From Rhodanobacter sp. OK091 (lineage in GTDB: Bacteria; Pseudomonadota; Gammaproteobacteria; Xanthomonadales; Rhodanobacteraceae), in contig NZ_FRCH01000001.1 in assembly GCF_900142825.1 (NCBI RefSeq), forward strand, positions 558,001 to 622,000: DNA of 64,000 nt, given 5' to 3'. The notes below the pieces were generated by a model. That model did no database searches. It saw nothing but the letters and a program-made list of their open reading frames with translations, and was not told where the DNA came from. The translations under genes and the position numbers were made by a program. Positions 35,841-45,392 of this stretch are shown piece by piece (position 1 is the stretch's first letter; the number at the start of each line of letters is the position of its first letter).

Positions 35841-37280
35841 TTACGAAGCCGTCCCACCCACCGTCATCGAATCAATCTTCAACGTGGGCTGACCCACGCC
35901 GACCGGCACACTCTGCCCGTCCTTGCCGCACACGCCCACACCCTCATCCAGCGCCAGATCATTGCCTATCATCGAGACGCGATTGAGCACGTCCGGGCCT
36001 GAGCCGATCAACGTGGCACCCTTGACCGGACGGGTGATTTTGCCGTCCTCGATCAAGTACGCCTCAGACGCCGAGAAGGTGAACTTGCCATTGGTGATGT
36101 CGACCTGGCCGCCGCCGAAATTCGGCGCGTATAGACCTTTCTTCACCGAGCGGATGATCTCCGCCGGATCGTGCTGGCCGGCCAGCATGTACGTGTTGGT
36201 CATGCGCGGCATCGGCAGCGAGGTGAACGACTCGCGGCGGCCATTGCCGGTCGGCGCCATGCCCATCAGGCGCGCGTTGAGCTTGTCCTGCATGTAGCCC
36301 TTGAGAATACCGTCCTCGATCAAGGTGGTGCACTCGGTCGGCGTGCCTTCGTCGTCGATGCTGAGTGAACCGCGGCGGCCTACCAAGGTGCCATCGTCGA
36401 CGATGGTGACGCCCTTGGCGGCCACTCGCTGGCCGATGCGGCCGGAGAATGCGGAGCTGCCCTTGCGGTTGAAGTCGCCTTCCAGGCCGTGGCCGATCGC
36501 CTCGTGCAGCAACACGCCGGGCCAGCCGGGGCCGAGCACCACGGTCATGCTGCCGGCTGGTGCATCGACCGCATCCAGATTCACCAGGGCCTGACGCACC
36601 GCTTCATCGGCGAATGCGAGCGCTCGCCCGTTCTCGATCAATTCGCGATAGCCATAGCGACCGCCGCCGCCAGAGTTGCCCTGCTCGCGCCGGCCGTTCT
36701 GCTCGGCGATCACCTGCACACTGAGCCGTACCAGCGGACGCACGTCGGCGGCGAGTGTGCCGTCGGAGGCGGCGATCAGGATGGTGTCGATCGTGGCAGA
36801 GAGGCTGACGATGACTTGCTTGACGCGCGGATCGCGCGAGCGCGCGTACGCATCGACCTCGCGCAGCAACGCGATCTTGTCGGGATTGGGTAGGCTCTCG
36901 ACCGGATCGATCGCCGGATACAGCTGGCGCGCGCCGTTCAATGCCAGCGGCTTGCCGGTACCGTTGCCGCCGTGGGCGATCGCGCGCGCGGCTTTCGAGG
37001 CTTCCAGCAACTGCGGCAGCACGATCTCGTCGGAGTAGGCGAAGCCGGTCTTCTCGCCGCTGATCGCGCGCACGCCCACGCCTTGCTCGATCGAATGGCT
37101 ACCGTCCTTGACGATGCCCTCCTCCAGCAGCCACGACTCGCTGCGCGAATGCTGGAAGTACAGGTCGGCCGCGTCGATCGACGGGCCCATCAACTGGGTG
37201 AATACACGGTCGAGGTCGCCGGTGGCGATGCCGCCGGGGGACAACAATTTGCTTTCGGCTAGCGTGATCAGGGAATCCAT
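35841..37280 (-). CDS. tldD: Metalloprotease TldD
   Basis: TldD is the catalytic subunit of the TldD/TldE (PmbA) protease. The 479-residue product (E. coli 481) has the zinc motif HEAIGH in [20 protein letters not shown] near residue 265. It also has GAADLYFQH-type N-terminal sequence and [20 protein letters not shown] near 310. In E. coli it lies next to yhdP and rng; here a fatty-acid-hydroxylase gene lies between tldD and yhdP. Confidence 0.97.
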   Translation of the reverse strand: MDSLITLAESKLLSPGGIATGDLDRVFTQLMGPSIDAADLYFQHSRSESWLLEEGIVKDGSHSIEQGVGVRAISGEKTGFAYSDEIVLPQLLEASKAARAIAHGGNGTGKPLALNGARQLYPAIDPVESLPNPDKIALLREVDAYARSRDPRVKQVIVSLSATIDTILIAASDGTLAADVRPLVRLSVQVIAEQNGRREQGNSGGGGRYGYRELIENGRALAFADEAVRQALVNLDAVDAPAGSMTVVLGPGWPGVLLHEAIGHGLEGDFNRKGSSAFSGRIGQRVAAKGVTIVDDGTLVGRRGSLSIDDEGTPTECTTLIEDGILKGYMQDKLNARLMGMAPTGNGRRESFTSLPMPRMTNTYMLAGQHDPAEIIRSVKKGLYAPNFGGGQVDITNGKFTFSASEAYLIEDGKITRPVKGATLIGSGPDVLNRVSMIGNDLALDEGVGVCGKDGQSVPVGVGQPTLKIDSMTVGGTAS

Positions 37281-37412
37281 GGGCTTTGTTCGTCTGCGGT
37301 CGATCGGTAACTATCCCACATGGGGCTGCCGCCAGCCGCTTTAAAGCCTTGGCACGGGCGCTGCGCTACCATGCGCGGCAACGCCGGCCGGCGTCTGACG
37401 TGAAGGATCACC

Positions 37413-38618
37413 ATGAGCGAACACTCCAAACGCGAGGCTGCACGCGAAGCCCTTGGCCGCGCCGTGAAGGCGCCGGTCGCGCAGACCCGCGAACTGCTGC
37501 ACGCCGACGGCGAGCTGACGCCTGGCCGCGGCATGATCACCAGCATCATCGCGCTGTCGCTGGGCTTCCTGTGCCTGCTGGCGGTACTGGCGTTCCACTT
37601 TCCGCAATACCTGACCACGCCGGATCTGCGCCACAAGTATTCGGTCGACGTGATCCGCCAGCTGCTGCTGGTCGGCTTGCTGGCGGCCGGTGGCATCTCG
37701 CTGGGCAATCTCATCCTCAATCGCCAGCGCAACCTCAACCTCGTAGCGTTCGTGCTGGTGATCGCGGCGGTGGCGCTGGGCGGTTCGCGCGTGCCGGTCG
37801 GCGAGTTCCCCGACCACACGCCGTACATCGGGCTGGACTGGTTCATCCTGGACCTGCTCGGCTCGACCCTGATCTTCGTGGTGATCGAGAAGCTGTTTCC
37901 GCTGTACAAGGGCCAGGCGATCTTCCGCAAGGAATGGCAGACCGATCTGAAGCATTTCGCGGTGAACCATTTCATCGTGGGGCTGGCGCTGCTGACGGTG
38001 AATTTCCTGCTGCACCACATGTTCGGCTGGCTGGTCAGCAGCCATTTCCAGCAGACCGTGCAGCACATCCCGTTCCTGCCGCAGCTGCTGCTGTGTGTGC
38101 TGGTGGCGGATATGGCGCAGTACTGGACGCACCGCGCGTATCACGAGGTGCCGTTCCTGTGGCGTTTCCATGCGGTACACCACAGCGTGAAGACGATGGA
38201 CTGGCTGGCCGGCTCGCGCCAGCACATGCTGGAGCTGATCTTCACCCGCGTATGCGTGCTGGCGCCGCTGTACATCCTCGGCTTCAGCGAGGCGGCAATG
38301 AACGGCTACATCCTGATCGTGGGCTTCCAGGCGGTGTTCAACCACGCCAACGTGCATCTGCCGTGGGGACCGCTCAAATACCTGATCGTGACGCCGGATT
38401 TCCACCACTGGCACCACGCTTCAGACGACGAGGCGATCGACAAGAACTACGCCGCGCACTACGCGTTTCTCGATTACCTGTTCGGCACGGCGGTGAAGTC
38501 GAGCAACAAGTTTCCGGAGCACTACGGCGTGGTCGGCGATTACATGCCGGACGGCTTCGTCAAACAGCAGCTGTTTCCTTTTCGCGGCAACCAGACGCCG
38601 GCCGAACCGTCTGCGTAA
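37413..38618 (+). CDS. Sterol desaturase/fatty acid hydroxylase superfamily membrane protein
   Basis: The 401-residue product has about six hydrophobic segments and the di-iron histidine clusters of the superfamily: THRAYHEVPFLWRFHAVHHS near residue 248-266, FNHANVHLPWG near 308 and FHHWHHASDDE near 330. It probably oxidises a lipid or carotenoid-like substrate in the membrane; the substrate cannot be read from sequence. AAGGA precedes the ATG. It is divergent from tldD and converges on yhdP, interrupting the conserved tldD-yhdP pair. Confidence 0.88.
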   Translation: MSEHSKREAAREALGRAVKAPVAQTRELLHADGELTPGRGMITSIIALSLGFLCLLAVLAFHFPQYLTTPDLRHKYSVDVIRQLLLVGLLAAGGISLGNLILNRQRNLNLVAFVLVIAAVALGGSRVPVGEFPDHTPYIGLDWFILDLLGSTLIFVVIEKLFPLYKGQAIFRKEWQTDLKHFAVNHFIVGLALLTVNFLLHHMFGWLVSSHFQQTVQHIPFLPQLLLCVLVADMAQYWTHRAYHEVPFLWRFHAVHHSVKTMDWLAGSRQHMLELIFTRVCVLAPLYILGFSEAAMNGYILIVGFQAVFNHANVHLPWGPLKYLIVTPDFHHWHHASDDEAIDKNYAAHYAFLDYLFGTAVKSSNKFPEHYGVVGDYMPDGFVKQQLFPFRGNQTPAEPSA

Positions 38619-38642
38619 TCACGCAGGTTGTAATCCTGTGGA

Positions 38643-41600
38643 TCAGGGATGGATCGAGCTGGCCGCGGCGGGCGGCTGCACGCTGCCCGCCGCGGCAGGC
38701 AGGCCGGTGGTAGGCAGACCGGTGGCGGGCGGACTCGTTGCGGGATTGAGCAGCAGCGGCGTGTTCGTGGCTCCACGCTTCTCGATCAAAGTCATCACCG
38801 GCTTGTCCCAGGTGCCGGTGACCTTGTAACGCGCGCTGGCCGCCTGATTCAGGCCCCTGCCGAGCAGGCCCTGCACGGCGAAGCCCGCCGCCGCACCGAT
38901 CGGGCCACCGACCACCGCACCGACCAGTGGCAAGCTGTTGCCGACATGCGGCACCACCCGCATTTCCTGGTCGTAATCCTTGGCGCGCAAACCGGTACGG
39001 CCGGAGATGCTGATATTCGCCGCCGGACCGGCGATCAGTAGGTTGTCGGTGGTGGCATTGCCGTTCGACAGATGAAAGTCGCCGGCAATCGAATCGAATG
39101 CCAGCCCCTTGCCGAACACGTCGCCGAAATCCAGGGTGAGCCGGCGCGGCACTTCAGCCAGCGACACCAGTCCGAGCAAGCGCCCCACGCCGGGTGATGT
39201 CGCCTCGGGAATGCGGCCGTCGTTGACGTGAATGCTGAGGGTACCGTCCATCGTGGCCAGCGATAACGCGCTGGGGCTGCCGGGCCAGGTGGCGTCGAGC
39301 TGGTCGTGCGTCTTGCCGCCATTGACGAGTCCGTCAAAACCCAACGCCCCCAGCATCGCGCCGAGATCCTCGGCTGAGAAATTGATGCGCATGTGGGTGT
39401 GGCTGTTGCTGGCGCTGCCGTTCCAGTCGCCGCTGGCGTTGATCTGCACGCGACTGGACAGCGCGCGCAGCTGCTCGATATGCATGCCGGCCGCGGTCGG
39501 CCAGGTTTCCAGCCGGGCTTCGCCGAGCTTCGAGTCACCCAGGCGCAGGTCGCCGATCCAGAGATGGAACGGCGGCAGCGCACCCGGGTTGATGCCGGTA
39601 TTGGCGGGATCGGACGCCGGCACAACCGCGGCCTTCGCACCGGCGGCCGGCGGGGTGGCTGCCGGCCAATACAACCGCTGCAATCGTGCGGTGACGCCGC
39701 GCTTGTCCAGCTCCTGGGTCGGTACACTGAAATTGCCCGCCATCGCGGCGCCATCCACATCGACGCTGAGCACGTCAGGTTGCGGCGTGGCGCGCAGTTT
39801 CAGCGCCCCCATCGGACGGCCGAACCAGCCAGCCTGATCGGTGCTGACATCGAGACTTTCCAATCCCGGGCCATTGCCACCGCTACCAGCCACCGTCTGC
39901 TGCACCCAGCCGGTGATGTCCAGGCGGCTGGCGTGACCGCGGATGCGCAGGCCGCTGGTGGGCAGCGCCTCCGGCATCTGATTGCCGAATGCCAGCGTAC
40001 CTGCCAGTGGATGCTGTGCTCCGTCGGAGAGGCGCAGGTGCCCGCGTGCCGCATCGCCCAGTCCAAATTGCAGATCGCTGCCGCCGACCGGCAGGCTCAT
40101 CGTCAGGTGCAGCGGCAGGCTCGCCACCGCCGGCTTGTCCAGCGGCGCCGGCAGGCCCAGCGTGATTCCGCTCAATGGCGAATCGACGCTGAGGGTTTGC
40201 GCCAGCGCGTCACTGCCCGGCACATGCGCGATCGTGAAACCGATGTCGAAGTCGCTGCGGCCGTCGGCCAGCTGGCCGAGCCAGTTCAGCGACGGGTAGT
40301 CCTGCACCAGTTCTGCCATGCGGTAGCTGCCCTGCAATTGCGCGGACAGCACAGTGGCCGGGTCGCTGTTGGCCGCTGCGATCGCCAGTTGCAGTTTCGA
40401 CGGCTGGCCGCGAAAGCCGGCATCCAGCGGACCGGCCTGCATGCCATGCAAGTTGAAGCGCAACGGCCCGTTGAGCTTGTCCAGCTTGAGGTTCCAGTCC
40501 GGTGCGCTGAGGTCGGCGTCCTTCAGCTGGGCGTTGCCGTCCAGCTGAGCATCCTCGGCCTTCTTCAGCGGCATACTCAGGTGAAAATCGAAGGTGCCGC
40601 TGCCATCCAGATTCAGCTTGGCCAGCGTATCGGCCTGACGCATGCCGATCGGACTCTTGCGCACGAACTCCATCAGGCTGGCGCCGCTGCCGTTACCCTG
40701 CACGCTGAGATCCAGCAGGCCCTCGCCGAAATCCGGGATCAGCGCCACCGCTTTGTCCGCCTTCACGCCCAGCGACTGGCCACCGCTGGCCTCGACCAGC
40801 ATGCCGTTGTTGATGAAGCTGGCCACCGCATTGACACCTTCCGCGTGCGGCCACTCCTTGCCGTAGTCGAGGGTCAGGTTGCTGATCACTGCACGCGCCT
40901 CGAAGCGCCCTTCGTTGTGGCGGAATGGCCAGTCCGCGAGATCGCCGCGCACCAGCACCTGCGCCTGGTCGAGACTGCCGGCCAGCAAGCCCCGATCCAG
41001 CCAGGCGATGGTGCCGGGCGACATCGAGCCTAGCGGCCAGAACAGTTTGGCCGCAGGCACATCGGCGTGGTCCAGCGTGGCGTAGAGGTCCAGGAACGGG
41101 CGGCCCTGCGCCGGCAAGATCACTTCGCCACGGGCCTGCCCGGCATACCCGGCGCCGGCAAAATCCAGCGCATCGACGCCGATATGCCAGTCGCCGTCCT
41201 GCGGCCAGAAAGCCAGCGTGCCGCCTAGTTGCGACATCACGAAGGGCTGCCGGAACGACTGCGGAAATTGCAGTGTTGTGGCCTGTGCCGGCAGCTCCAG
41301 CGACAGCGCTTCGGCGTCGCCGCGCAACTCGCCATGCAGGCTGCTCACGCCCGGCAATTTGCCGACCGCGTCGATGCCCAGATCGTTGAAGGCCACCGCG
41401 ACGGCCTGCAACCCGTCGGCACGATTCCAGCGCAGCGCGACGCGGCTGAGGTCGCCACGCGGGTGTCCTCCACCCAGCCATTGCGCCAGCGCCGGCGCCA
41501 GCGCCGGTTTCAACGCCAGCCAAGGCAGCAGCGGCGCCAGCTGCAGCTCGCGCGCGGCGACGCCCATACTGGCCTGCGCGCTGCCAGGCTGATGCAGGCT

Positions 41601-42554
41601 GAGCGCCATAGCGCTGCCGTCGTCGCCCGCCCAGCGCACGTCGTAACCATCGCGGCTCTGGCGCACGCCGGCCAGTCCATGCAAAGACGCCACACTGGCG
41701 GCGCCACCCGTGGGCGCAGTTACCGTCAGCGTATCCAGGTCGAAGCGGATCAGGCTGCTGGTCAGCGTGCCCTCGCGCCAGTCCAGCCATGCGCTCAAGC
41801 GGCCATGGCCCTGGTTGGCCGTGTAGCCGCCCGGATCGATGCCGTTCAGCAACGGCTTCAGATCCACATCATCGACGCCCACCCACACCTGCCCGGCGCT
41901 ACCGTCCTCGCGGAAGCGACCGGCCGTGTGCACGGCGGCATTCACGCCACCGCGCTGCAACACGCCGCCGAAGCGGATCTGGCCGCCTTGGTGGCTGAGG
42001 CGCAGTTGCCTGGACAGCAAGGTGTATTGCTTGTTCAACGTGGCTTCGGTGACCACCACGCGCAGGTCTTCCAGCCACAGGTCCACCGACATCTGGCCCA
42101 GCGACAGCGGCTGCCGATTGCCGCCGCCGGCGACGCCGATGCCATTGACGTGCCAGCCGCCGGCATCGTGCAGCAGGTCCAACTGCAGGCCGCGTACATG
42201 CAGGTTGAGCAGGTGCCGCGACGGCAGCAGCCAGCCGCCGAAATCGAGCTTCAATTCGGACTCGGGCAACTGCAACGCCGCACCGCTCTCGCCTGCCGCC
42301 GCACCGATCGTCACGCCGTGCATCACGAACAGCGGGCCCGATGGCGTCCAGCGACCTTCCATCGAAGCGAAGCTGACCGGCCGCTGCAGCCGCTGGCTGA
42401 GCTGTGCGGCCACCCACGCCGGATGCCGCGCCAGCAGCGGCAGCAGCAACTGGGTCAGCGCCACCAGCACGGCGAACAGGATCACCGTTACGCCGACGGT
42501 CCAGCCCAGCGCGCGGGCGCAACGATGCAGCCGTCGCTGCCACAGCGCGTTCAC
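38643..42554 (-). CDS. yhdP: YhdP family AsmA-like envelope protein
   Basis: YhdP is a large AsmA-like protein that helps move phospholipids to the outer membrane. The 1303-residue product (E. coli 1266) has one N-terminal transmembrane segment (GWTVGVTVILFAVLVAL), a long periplasmic beta-rich DUF3971 region and a C-terminal AsmA-like domain. That domain contains DLGAMLGALGFDGLVNGG, LSIHVNDGRIPEATSPGVGR and NISISGRTGLRAKDYDQE. The start is GTG at 42554. It follows rng by 21 nt on the same strand and is likely co-transcribed with it. Confidence 0.93.
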   Translation of the reverse strand: MNALWQRRLHRCARALGWTVGVTVILFAVLVALTQLLLPLLARHPAWVAAQLSQRLQRPVSFASMEGRWTPSGPLFVMHGVTIGAAAGESGAALQLPESELKLDFGGWLLPSRHLLNLHVRGLQLDLLHDAGGWHVNGIGVAGGGNRQPLSLGQMSVDLWLEDLRVVVTEATLNKQYTLLSRQLRLSHQGGQIRFGGVLQRGGVNAAVHTAGRFREDGSAGQVWVGVDDVDLKPLLNGIDPGGYTANQGHGRLSAWLDWREGTLTSSLIRFDLDTLTVTAPTGGAASVASLHGLAGVRQSRDGYDVRWAGDDGSAMALSLHQPGSAQASMGVAARELQLAPLLPWLALKPALAPALAQWLGGGHPRGDLSRVALRWNRADGLQAVAVAFNDLGIDAVGKLPGVSSLHGELRGDAEALSLELPAQATTLQFPQSFRQPFVMSQLGGTLAFWPQDGDWHIGVDALDFAGAGYAGQARGEVILPAQGRPFLDLYATLDHADVPAAKLFWPLGSMSPGTIAWLDRGLLAGSLDQAQVLVRGDLADWPFRHNEGRFEARAVISNLTLDYGKEWPHAEGVNAVASFINNGMLVEASGGQSLGVKADKAVALIPDFGEGLLDLSVQGNGSGASLMEFVRKSPIGMRQADTLAKLNLDGSGTFDFHLSMPLKKAEDAQLDGNAQLKDADLSAPDWNLKLDKLNGPLRFNLHGMQAGPLDAGFRGQPSKLQLAIAAANSDPATVLSAQLQGSYRMAELVQDYPSLNWLGQLADGRSDFDIGFTIAHVPGSDALAQTLSVDSPLSGITLGLPAPLDKPAVASLPLHLTMSLPVGGSDLQFGLGDAARGHLRLSDGAQHPLAGTLAFGNQMPEALPTSGLRIRGHASRLDITGWVQQTVAGSGGNGPGLESLDVSTDQAGWFGRPMGALKLRATPQPDVLSVDVDGAAMAGNFSVPTQELDKRGVTARLQRLYWPAATPPAAGAKAAVVPASDPANTGINPGALPPFHLWIGDLRLGDSKLGEARLETWPTAAGMHIEQLRALSSRVQINASGDWNGSASNSHTHMRINFSAEDLGAMLGALGFDGLVNGGKTHDQLDATWPGSPSALSLATMDGTLSIHVNDGRIPEATSPGVGRLLGLVSLAEVPRRLTLDFGDVFGKGLAFDSIAGDFHLSNGNATTDNLLIAGPAANISISGRTGLRAKDYDQEMRVVPHVGNSLPLVGAVVGGPIGAAAGFAVQGLLGRGLNQAASARYKVTGTWDKPVMTLIEKRGATNTPLLLNPATSPPATGLPTTGLPAAAGSVQPPAAASSIHP

Positions 42555-42575
42555 GCGTGGCAGCCCAGGCCGGAT

Positions 42576-44057
42576 TTAAAGCAAAACAACATCGAACTGT
42601 TCCTGCGAATAATGTTCTTCAGCCTGAAAGCGTATGCTTTTGGAGATGAACTCTTCCAGTTCGGCCACCGCGCTGGACTCTTCCTCCAGGATGCGGTTGA
42701 CCACGGCGGGGTTCGCCATCACCAGCAGCTTCTGCGCGTTGAACTGGCGCACCGCGCGGGTGATCTCGCGGAAGATCTCGTAGGTCACCGTTTCGGCGGT
42801 CTTCAGCACGCCACGGCCGTTGCAGGTCGCACACGGCTCGCATAGCTGGCGCGCCAGGCTTTCGGTGGTGCGCTTGCGGGTCATCTCGACCAGGCCCAGC
42901 GCCGACATCGGATACACCGTGGTCTTGGCGTAGTCGCGCGCCAGCCCCTTGTTCAACATGCGCAGCACCTGGCGCTTGTGTTCCTCATCGTTCATGTCGA
43001 TGAAGTCGATGATGATGATGCCGCCCAGATTGCGCAGCCGCAGCTGGCGCGCCGCCGCCTGCGCCGCTTCGAGGTTGGTGCGGTAGACCGTCTCCTCCAG
43101 GTTGCGCGAGCCCAGATAGGCGCCGGTGTTGACGTCGATCGTGGTCATCGCCTCGGTCTGGTCGACGATCAGATAGCCGCCGGATTTCAGCGGCACCTCC
43201 TTCTTCAGCGCGCGCTGCATCTCGTCCTCGACCCCGTACAGGTCGAAGATCGGCCGCTCGCCGTCGTAATGCTCGATACGGTCGTCCAGGCTCGGCATGA
43301 ACTTGTGCACGAACTTGACCACCTTCTCGAAGGTGGCACGCGAGTCGATCCGCACCTTCTCGATGTCGTCGTTGAGCATGTCGCGCAAGCTGCGCAGCGG
43401 CAGCGACAGCTCCTCGTAGACGCGCTCGCCCACCTTGGCCTTGGCGATGTTCTCCTGCACCACCCGCCATACCTTGGTGAGGTAGGCGACGTCGAATGCC
43501 AGCGATTCGGCGCTCTGGCCCTCGGCGTTGGTGCGCACGATGTAGCCCATGGGATTCTCGCCGATCAGCGGCGTCAGCACGTCGCGCAGCCGCTGGCGTT
43601 CGGCCTCGTCCTCGATCCGCGCCGAGATGCCCAGGGTGCGTGCGTATGGCAACAGCACCAGGTAGCGCGAGGGAATCGACAGGTGCGCCGACAGCCGCGC
43701 ACCCTTGGTGCTGATCGGATCCTTGACCACCTGCACCACGATCTCCTGGCCTTCGTGCACCAGTTCGCTGATCGAGGGAATGTGGCCGTTGCCGTTCGAT
43801 TCCACGCCTTCGACGGCTGCAGCCGGAGCCGGTCGCACGATGTCCGAGGCGTGCAGGAACGCCGCGCGGTCCAGCCCGATCTCCACGAACACCGCCTGCA
43901 TGCCGGGCATCACCCGCTGTACCCGGCCTTTGTAGACGTTGCCGACATAGCCGCGCCTGGAGGCCCGTTCGACGTGTACCTCCTGCAGCATGCCGTTCTC
44001 GACCACGCCCACCCGCGTCTCGCGCGGAGTCACGTTGATCAGGATTTCTTCACTCAC
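42576..44057 (-). CDS. rng: Ribonuclease G
   Basis: RNase G is an RNase E-family endonuclease that matures the 5' end of 16S rRNA and starts decay of some mRNAs. The 493-residue product has the S1-like domain (RRGYVGNVYKGRVQRVMPGM) and the catalytic Asp residues in GGIIIIDFIDMNDEEHK near residue 340. The zinc-link CxxCNGRG motif (CATCNGRG) is near 410. E. coli RNase G has 489 residues. The start is GTG at 44057, with GGGGAG 6 nt upstream. Confidence 0.97.
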   Translation of the reverse strand: MSEEILINVTPRETRVGVVENGMLQEVHVERASRRGYVGNVYKGRVQRVMPGMQAVFVEIGLDRAAFLHASDIVRPAPAAAVEGVESNGNGHIPSISELVHEGQEIVVQVVKDPISTKGARLSAHLSIPSRYLVLLPYARTLGISARIEDEAERQRLRDVLTPLIGENPMGYIVRTNAEGQSAESLAFDVAYLTKVWRVVQENIAKAKVGERVYEELSLPLRSLRDMLNDDIEKVRIDSRATFEKVVKFVHKFMPSLDDRIEHYDGERPIFDLYGVEDEMQRALKKEVPLKSGGYLIVDQTEAMTTIDVNTGAYLGSRNLEETVYRTNLEAAQAAARQLRLRNLGGIIIIDFIDMNDEEHKRQVLRMLNKGLARDYAKTTVYPMSALGLVEMTRKRTTESLARQLCEPCATCNGRGVLKTAETVTYEIFREITRAVRQFNAQKLLVMANPAVVNRILEEESSAVAELEEFISKSIRFQAEEHYSQEQFDVVLL

Positions 44058-44192
44058 CGCATACTCCCCGAATTGACCATCTTTATAACGGCTGCAGGCG
44101 CGGCCTGTCGATGAGCCATTTCATGGGAACTGCAATCCGGCTCCCGATATCGCAAAATGCTGCTGATTGCCGCCTCGGCAGGAGTTCGCAAC

Positions 44193-44885
44193 ATGACTAC
44201 CCCGATTCTGCTGGCCTGGAGCGGCGGCAAGGACTGCCTGCTGGCGCTGCAACGCCTGCTTGCCGATCCGCAGTGGCAGGTGGTCGGCCTGCTCACCACG
44301 GTCAACCGCAACTACCAGCGCGTGGCGATGCACGGCGTGCAGCATGAGGTGCTGCGGGCGCAGACTTCGGCGCTGGGCCTGCCGCTGGTCGAGGTGATGC
44401 TGGACTGGCCCGGCAGCAACGAAGCCTATGAGCAGGCCCACGCGCAGGGGCTGGTCGAGGCGCGCATGCGCTGGCCGGGCATCCGCCATTGCGCATTCGG
44501 CGACCTGTTCCTGGAAGACGTGCGCGACTACCGCGTACGCCAGCTGGGCCGCGAGAACTGGCGCGCGGTATTTCCGTTATGGGGCGAGGACACCACCACG
44601 CTGTCGCGGCGCTTTGTCGCCGAAGGCCATCGCGCGATGCTGTGTTGCGTCGACACCCAGCAGCTCGACGCCGAGTATTGCGGCCGCGCTTATGACGCCG
44701 CCTTGCTCGATGCGCTGCCGGCCGGAGTCGATCCCTGCGGTGAGCGCGGCGAATTCCATACTTTGAGCTATGCCGGTCCGCTGTTCAGTCAACCGCTCAA
44801 GCTGCGCCGCGGCGAATCGGTGCTGCGCGATGGACGTTTCCAGTTCACCGATTTCCTGCTCGACGAACATGCCGCGAAAAGTTGA
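44193..44885 (+). CDS. Dph6/DUF71-like ATP pyrophosphatase-fold protein
   Basis: The 230-residue product has the N-type ATP-pyrophosphatase PP-loop LLAWSGGKDCLLALQRL at residues 6-22 and the family segments IRHCAFGDLFLEDVRDYR near 100 and DPCGERGEFHTLSYAGPLF near 185. It belongs with the Dph6/MJ0570-related family. Eukaryotic Dph6 amidates diphthine on EF2; bacteria lack that pathway, so the substrate here is unknown. AGGAG lies 8 nt before ATG 44193. It overlaps the glycosylase gene by 17 nt. Confidence 0.85.
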   Translation: MTTPILLAWSGGKDCLLALQRLLADPQWQVVGLLTTVNRNYQRVAMHGVQHEVLRAQTSALGLPLVEVMLDWPGSNEAYEQAHAQGLVEARMRWPGIRHCAFGDLFLEDVRDYRVRQLGRENWRAVFPLWGEDTTTLSRRFVAEGHRAMLCCVDTQQLDAEYCGRAYDAALLDALPAGVDPCGERGEFHTLSYAGPLFSQPLKLRRGESVLRDGRFQFTDFLLDEHAAKS

Positions 44886-45378
44886 GAGCCACATCCTGCC
44901 CGACGTGCTGCAACCCGCACTCAAGCTGGTGTTCTGCGGCACCGCCGCCGGCAAACGTTCGGCCGCCGAACGCGCCTACTACGCCCATCCCGGCAACTTG
45001 TTCTGGCGTGCGCTATTCGAGGCCGGGCTGACCCCGCGTCAGTTGGCGCCGCCCGAATTTCCGCAATTGCCCGACTACGGCATCGGCCTCACCGACCTGG
45101 CCAAACGCCACAGCGGCAACGATAGCGAGCTGCCGCGAGACGCGTTCGACGTGCCAGCCTTGATTGGCAAGATCGAACGCCATCAACCACGCCTGCTCGC
45201 GTTCACGAGCAAGAACGCAGCACGAGCCGCGCTCGGTCATGCGGCGCCCTACGGCCTGCAGGACGAAACCATCGGCGACACGCAGCTGTTCGTGCTGCCG
45301 TCGCCTTCGGGACAGGCGCGTGGGCATTGGGATCTCGGACCATGGCTGGCGCTGAGCGAGCTTTACCGGGCACGGTAG
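44869..45378 (+). CDS. mug: Mug-family mismatch-specific DNA glycosylase
   Basis: The 169-residue product has the Mug/TDG layout: KLVFCGTAAGKRSAAERAYY near residue 20, HPGNLFWRAL near 42, and the insertion-loop motif VLPSPSGQARGHW near 148. E. coli Mug removes uracil and ethenocytosine opposite guanine. The E. coli catalytic motif GINPG is GTAAG here, so the key Asn is replaced by Ala, and NPSG is SPSG. Substrate range may differ. The gene overlaps the Dph6-like gene by 17 nt and is translated in another frame. Confidence 0.85.
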   Translation: MPRKVESHILPDVLQPALKLVFCGTAAGKRSAAERAYYAHPGNLFWRALFEAGLTPRQLAPPEFPQLPDYGIGLTDLAKRHSGNDSELPRDAFDVPALIGKIERHQPRLLAFTSKNAARAALGHAAPYGLQDETIGDTQLFVLPSPSGQARGHWDLGPWLALSELYRAR

Positions 45379-45392
45379 GGGTTCGCTAATGA

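Noticed and set aside
39393-41033. Long plus-strand frame opposite yhdP
   Set aside because: It overlaps the intact yhdP gene completely and has the composition of an antisense shadow.
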